A stretch of 45,143 nt of DNA from Gryganskiella cystojenkinii (lineage: Eukaryota; Mortierellomycota; Mortierellomycetes; Mortierellales; Mortierellaceae), in NCBI GenBank assembly GCA_015852425.1, contig JAAAIG010000233.1, forward strand, positions 721 through 45,863, in the 5' to 3' direction. The translations under genes and the position numbers were made by a program. The notes below the pieces were generated by a model. That model worked only from the letters and a program-made list of their open reading frames with translations. It had not been told where the DNA came from and made no database searches. Below, piece by piece: positions 42,980-45,143 of this stretch; the stretch's first letter is position 1; each line of letters begins with the position of its first letter.

Positions 42980-44296
42980 TCATCCGATATCTAAGAACTG
43001 AACACTAAAATCAAAATATGAGTTTTCCCCGATCATGCCTCGAACTTTGATCTGGACACCGTCTCCTCGGATCTTTCTCAGAAACAATTCCAACTCGTCA
43101 CCGGCGTCTCGGTCCTGGGCACATTGGAATTGGATCTCGAAGCGTTCGAGATAGGGCCGAAGTGCGATCCCACCCTTCTTGATCTCGCGTTCACGTTCCT
43201 TGTCTCGATCGATAAGATCTTGATAGCATCCCAAGGTCCGGATATCAATGTCGCCGAGTCCTTGATCTCGCTCAGGGCGAACGAAACCAGTCGTACTGCC
43301 TTTAAGGCGGTTCTTGACAATTGAAGAAAAGGGCGGCGATGATAATGATGTGGATCTGCTATGGTTGTTCTCTGGAAACCCTCGAATCCAATCCAGATTC
43401 TCTCTCGCTGTCGTGGATCCTTTCACCGAGGGTGGTAAACTCTTTGTTACCAAGACTAACCGTTCCAGTTCCTTCAATCGTCCCAAAAGTGAAAACCCGC
43501 CAGACCTGACAGAAAGATCCAGTTCCATCTTGGTAATCTGAAGATCCCTTAATCGAGGACATGCCTTGCTGATATACCCAAACATGACCAAGGACCAAGG
43601 TGTATCCCTTCTGTCCTCCTCTTGAACCGCGACGTGTAAAGTCTTGAGTCCGCGACAGGACCAGATATGAGTAGGGACTTTGAGTCTTATGACCAGAGCA
43701 TGATAGGTGGAGTAAAAGAACCCTCTAGGAACGTTTGGGTTTGATTTAAAAGGGATGGCCTGGTTCCAATCAAGGTCATGAAACAAGAGGAGAAGATGGG
43801 GTGCGATCAGGTGCTCAAGTTGTGGCGCATGACAGAGCAAGAGATGAAGACCACTGCCAACATGAAGGAGTCCCAGAGCTCCATCTCCTGGTGAAATGGG
43901 CGGGGTCGGCAAGAACTCAATTCTGGTCAAGTTCCCAAAAACCCAATGCTTTGGTGTGGTGATGGTTGGGGCTGTAATAGACGTCATCGTTGCTGCCTTG
44001 GATGGCGGCCAAGGCTTATTGAGGTGTTGTTCCGGTGGGGAGAAGATCCGATCACACAGACCCCAGAGCGTGCTTGGCGACCGGCGACTCGGGATCTGGG
44101 CCTGTTCTCGATCCTGAAAAACGAATTCCGTAAGATCCGGGAAATCAAGATGAAGATCTCGAAATAGATTGTTCGTCATCCATATCGGGGCCGGCCACCG
44201 ATTATCGATGATGAGAGGAAACAAATCCTCTTGGCGTTGATCCCGGATCGATAGTTGAAGGCGTTGGAGACGTGGAGACGTATGGTTCAACTGCAC
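42980..44296 (-). CDS. Leucine-rich-repeat-like protein, 5' end unresolved
   Basis: An open frame of about 438 codons. Periodic leucine patterns (LQRLQLSIRDQ, CRGLKTLHVAVQEED, ACPRLRDLQITKMELDL, LKELERLVLV) resemble the LRR part of F-box/LRR proteins that are abundant in Mortierella-type fungi, which act as substrate receptors of SCF ubiquitin ligases. The first in-frame ATG is at 44179. However, similarity-like sequence continues upstream to about 44290, where TTCTTGTGCAG looks like a splice acceptor, so at least one 5' exon is probably missing. I found no convincing F-box exon in the 850 bp to the right edge. Alternatives: an unusual start, a truncated gene, or a distant first exon beyond the window. 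It converges on the 782-aa gene, with only 77 bp between stop codons. Confidence 0.72.
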   Translation of the reverse strand: MQLNHTSPRLQRLQLSIRDQRQEDLFPLIIDNRWPAPIWMTNNLFRDLHLDFPDLTEFVFQDREQAQIPSRRSPSTLWGLCDRIFSPPEQHLNKPWPPSKAATMTSITAPTITTPKHWVFGNLTRIEFLPTPPISPGDGALGLLHVGSGLHLLLCHAPQLEHLIAPHLLLLFHDLDWNQAIPFKSNPNVPRGFFYSTYHALVIRLKVPTHIWSCRGLKTLHVAVQEEDRRDTPWSLVMFGYISKACPRLRDLQITKMELDLSVRSGGFSLLGRLKELERLVLVTKSLPPSVKGSTTARENLDWIRGFPENNHSRSTSLSSPPFSSIVKNRLKGSTTGFVRPERDQGLGDIDIRTLGCYQDLIDRDKEREREIKKGGIALRPYLERFEIQFQCAQDRDAGDELELFLRKIRGDGVQIKVRGMIGENSYFDFSVQFLDIG

Positions 44297-45143
44297 AAGA
44301 AAGATGCCCGCGTCTAGTGGAGGGTACAGTCGTCTATATGGTTCGTGTACGCCAAAATACTGCTTGGTTCATGTACACTAGCATACGCAACATATTACAT
44401 GGCTCGCGTACACAGATATATTACAAGTGTTCCGAGTCCGAGAGATGGTCTTGGCCATCGCTGGTCTTTTCAAACAAAGAGATAAGGGCTTTGCTATGAA
44501 ACACAGAGGCATTCTGTGATGGTAACACAAAGGACGGCCATGCGCGTTGATATCACACGAACGGTAGGAACGCGACGGTGAAAGGGGTTTAACAATTTTC
44601 CGCTCCACATTCTTGCCGCGTTCATGTATTCCCACCATCTCGTCTCTTCTTCGCCACCTTTGACCATTGTTCCCTTTGACCCTTACAGCACTGTCAGTAT
44701 TCCCAGATAAATGAAAAAAGGAACTGAGGTGGTGGTGCGCCGATAGCGTCGACGAGATGTCAACAATCGTGACGGAGAGTATGTTTCCCTTGATCTCTTC
44801 TCCCCGAGCATCATTTTCTTTCCTCAATTTGAAGAACCGCCTCGTTTTCATCACCCTCGAAGGAGGAAAATTTCCCTGTCTACATGTACTCGGCAGAGTA
44901 CAGTACGAACAAACAGATACTCACAACCAAAAGCCGCTCGAGCCCTCTCAGTCGAGTCAACAATTCAATATCAAAGGGCATCCACGATTTTTTTTTATCT
45001 CCGACCTGGCAATCACACGATAAACCCTTGAACAAAACAAAAAATGCGAAAAAGACCCGAGTGATATCATATCCGACCGCCGGAATCCCGTTGAGTCATG
45101 TTGGTGATGCAGTTTTATTTTTTATTGCTCGATGACCAAAAAA
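44297..45143. other. Right-edge stretch without a recognised gene
   Basis: Open frames on both strands (for example minus 44378-44854) show no family signature. If the LRR-like gene has a 5' exon, it should be here or further right. The sequence is otherwise unremarkable. Confidence 0.45.

Noticed and set aside
44378..44854. Minus-strand frame as the missing 5' exon or F-box of the LRR-like gene
   Set aside because: Its translation is basic and Ser/His-rich with no F-box leucine/proline pattern, and no donor/acceptor pair joins it convincingly.
1..45143. tRNA, rRNA, CRISPR arrays, bacterial-style operons or ribosome binding sites
   Set aside because: No T-loop/acceptor-stem pattern or spaced repeat array was found by eye, and the window is eukaryotic in organisation.

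Overview
The window looks like nuclear DNA of a filamentous fungus, most likely an early-diverging one of the Mortierella type. The signs are spliceosomal introns in nearly every gene (mostly about 80-400 bp, several per gene even in tiny housekeeping genes), a velvet regulator, a Zn2Cys6 transcription factor with very long polyglutamine/serine tracts, CT-rich leaders before start codons, and a right-hand block of proteins that resemble families I remember as expanded in Mortierellomycota. The taxonomic placement is an inference. I built exon models by hand, joining frames at GT-AG (once GC-AG) boundaries and checking that each coding length closes in frame. No tRNA, rRNA, CRISPR array, insertion sequence or complete transposon was seen.

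Left part (1-15.2 kb): the 3' part of a velvet-domain gene (+, cut by the window edge), a tail-anchored fatty aldehyde dehydrogenase (+), and a very large Zn2Cys6 transcription factor (-) of roughly 2,320 codons. The transcription factor contains a 10-N assembly gap that breaks its frame. Next comes a 6.7 kb stretch (15.2-21.9 kb) in which I find no gene, only low-complexity tracts and small tandem repeats.

Middle part (21.9-36.6 kb): compact conserved genes. These are proteasome alpha subunit Pre9/PSMA4 (-), RNA polymerase II subunit Rpb11 (+), a FAF2/UBXD8-like UBA-UAS-UBX protein (-), an RraA-like aldolase/decarboxylase (+), protein-L-isoaspartate methyltransferase (+), a kelch-BTB-BACK protein (+) and a HAD_SAK_1-type HAD protein (+). 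Several serve protein quality control: proteasome, p97/Cdc48 adaptor, isoaspartate repair and a possible Cullin-3 adaptor. Two divergent pairs share short promoters: PSMA4/RPB11, with a perfect CRE-type palindrome, and FAF2/RraA, with a CRE-like site.

Right part (37.3-44.3 kb): an accessory island of four unrecognised or lineage-specific genes. They are a three-exon orphan whose model needs two introns of only 37-38 nt, a small AT-rich orphan preceded by a GATGGGTTG minisatellite, a 782-aa protein with an N-terminal module found in expanded families and an IPRLFI/FRLYFLCECG block, and a leucine-rich protein without a visible F-box or start. A 33-bp element occurs twice, exactly 800 bp apart, upstream of the two orphans. 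This island is the best candidate for undescribed biology, but its function cannot be read from sequence alone.
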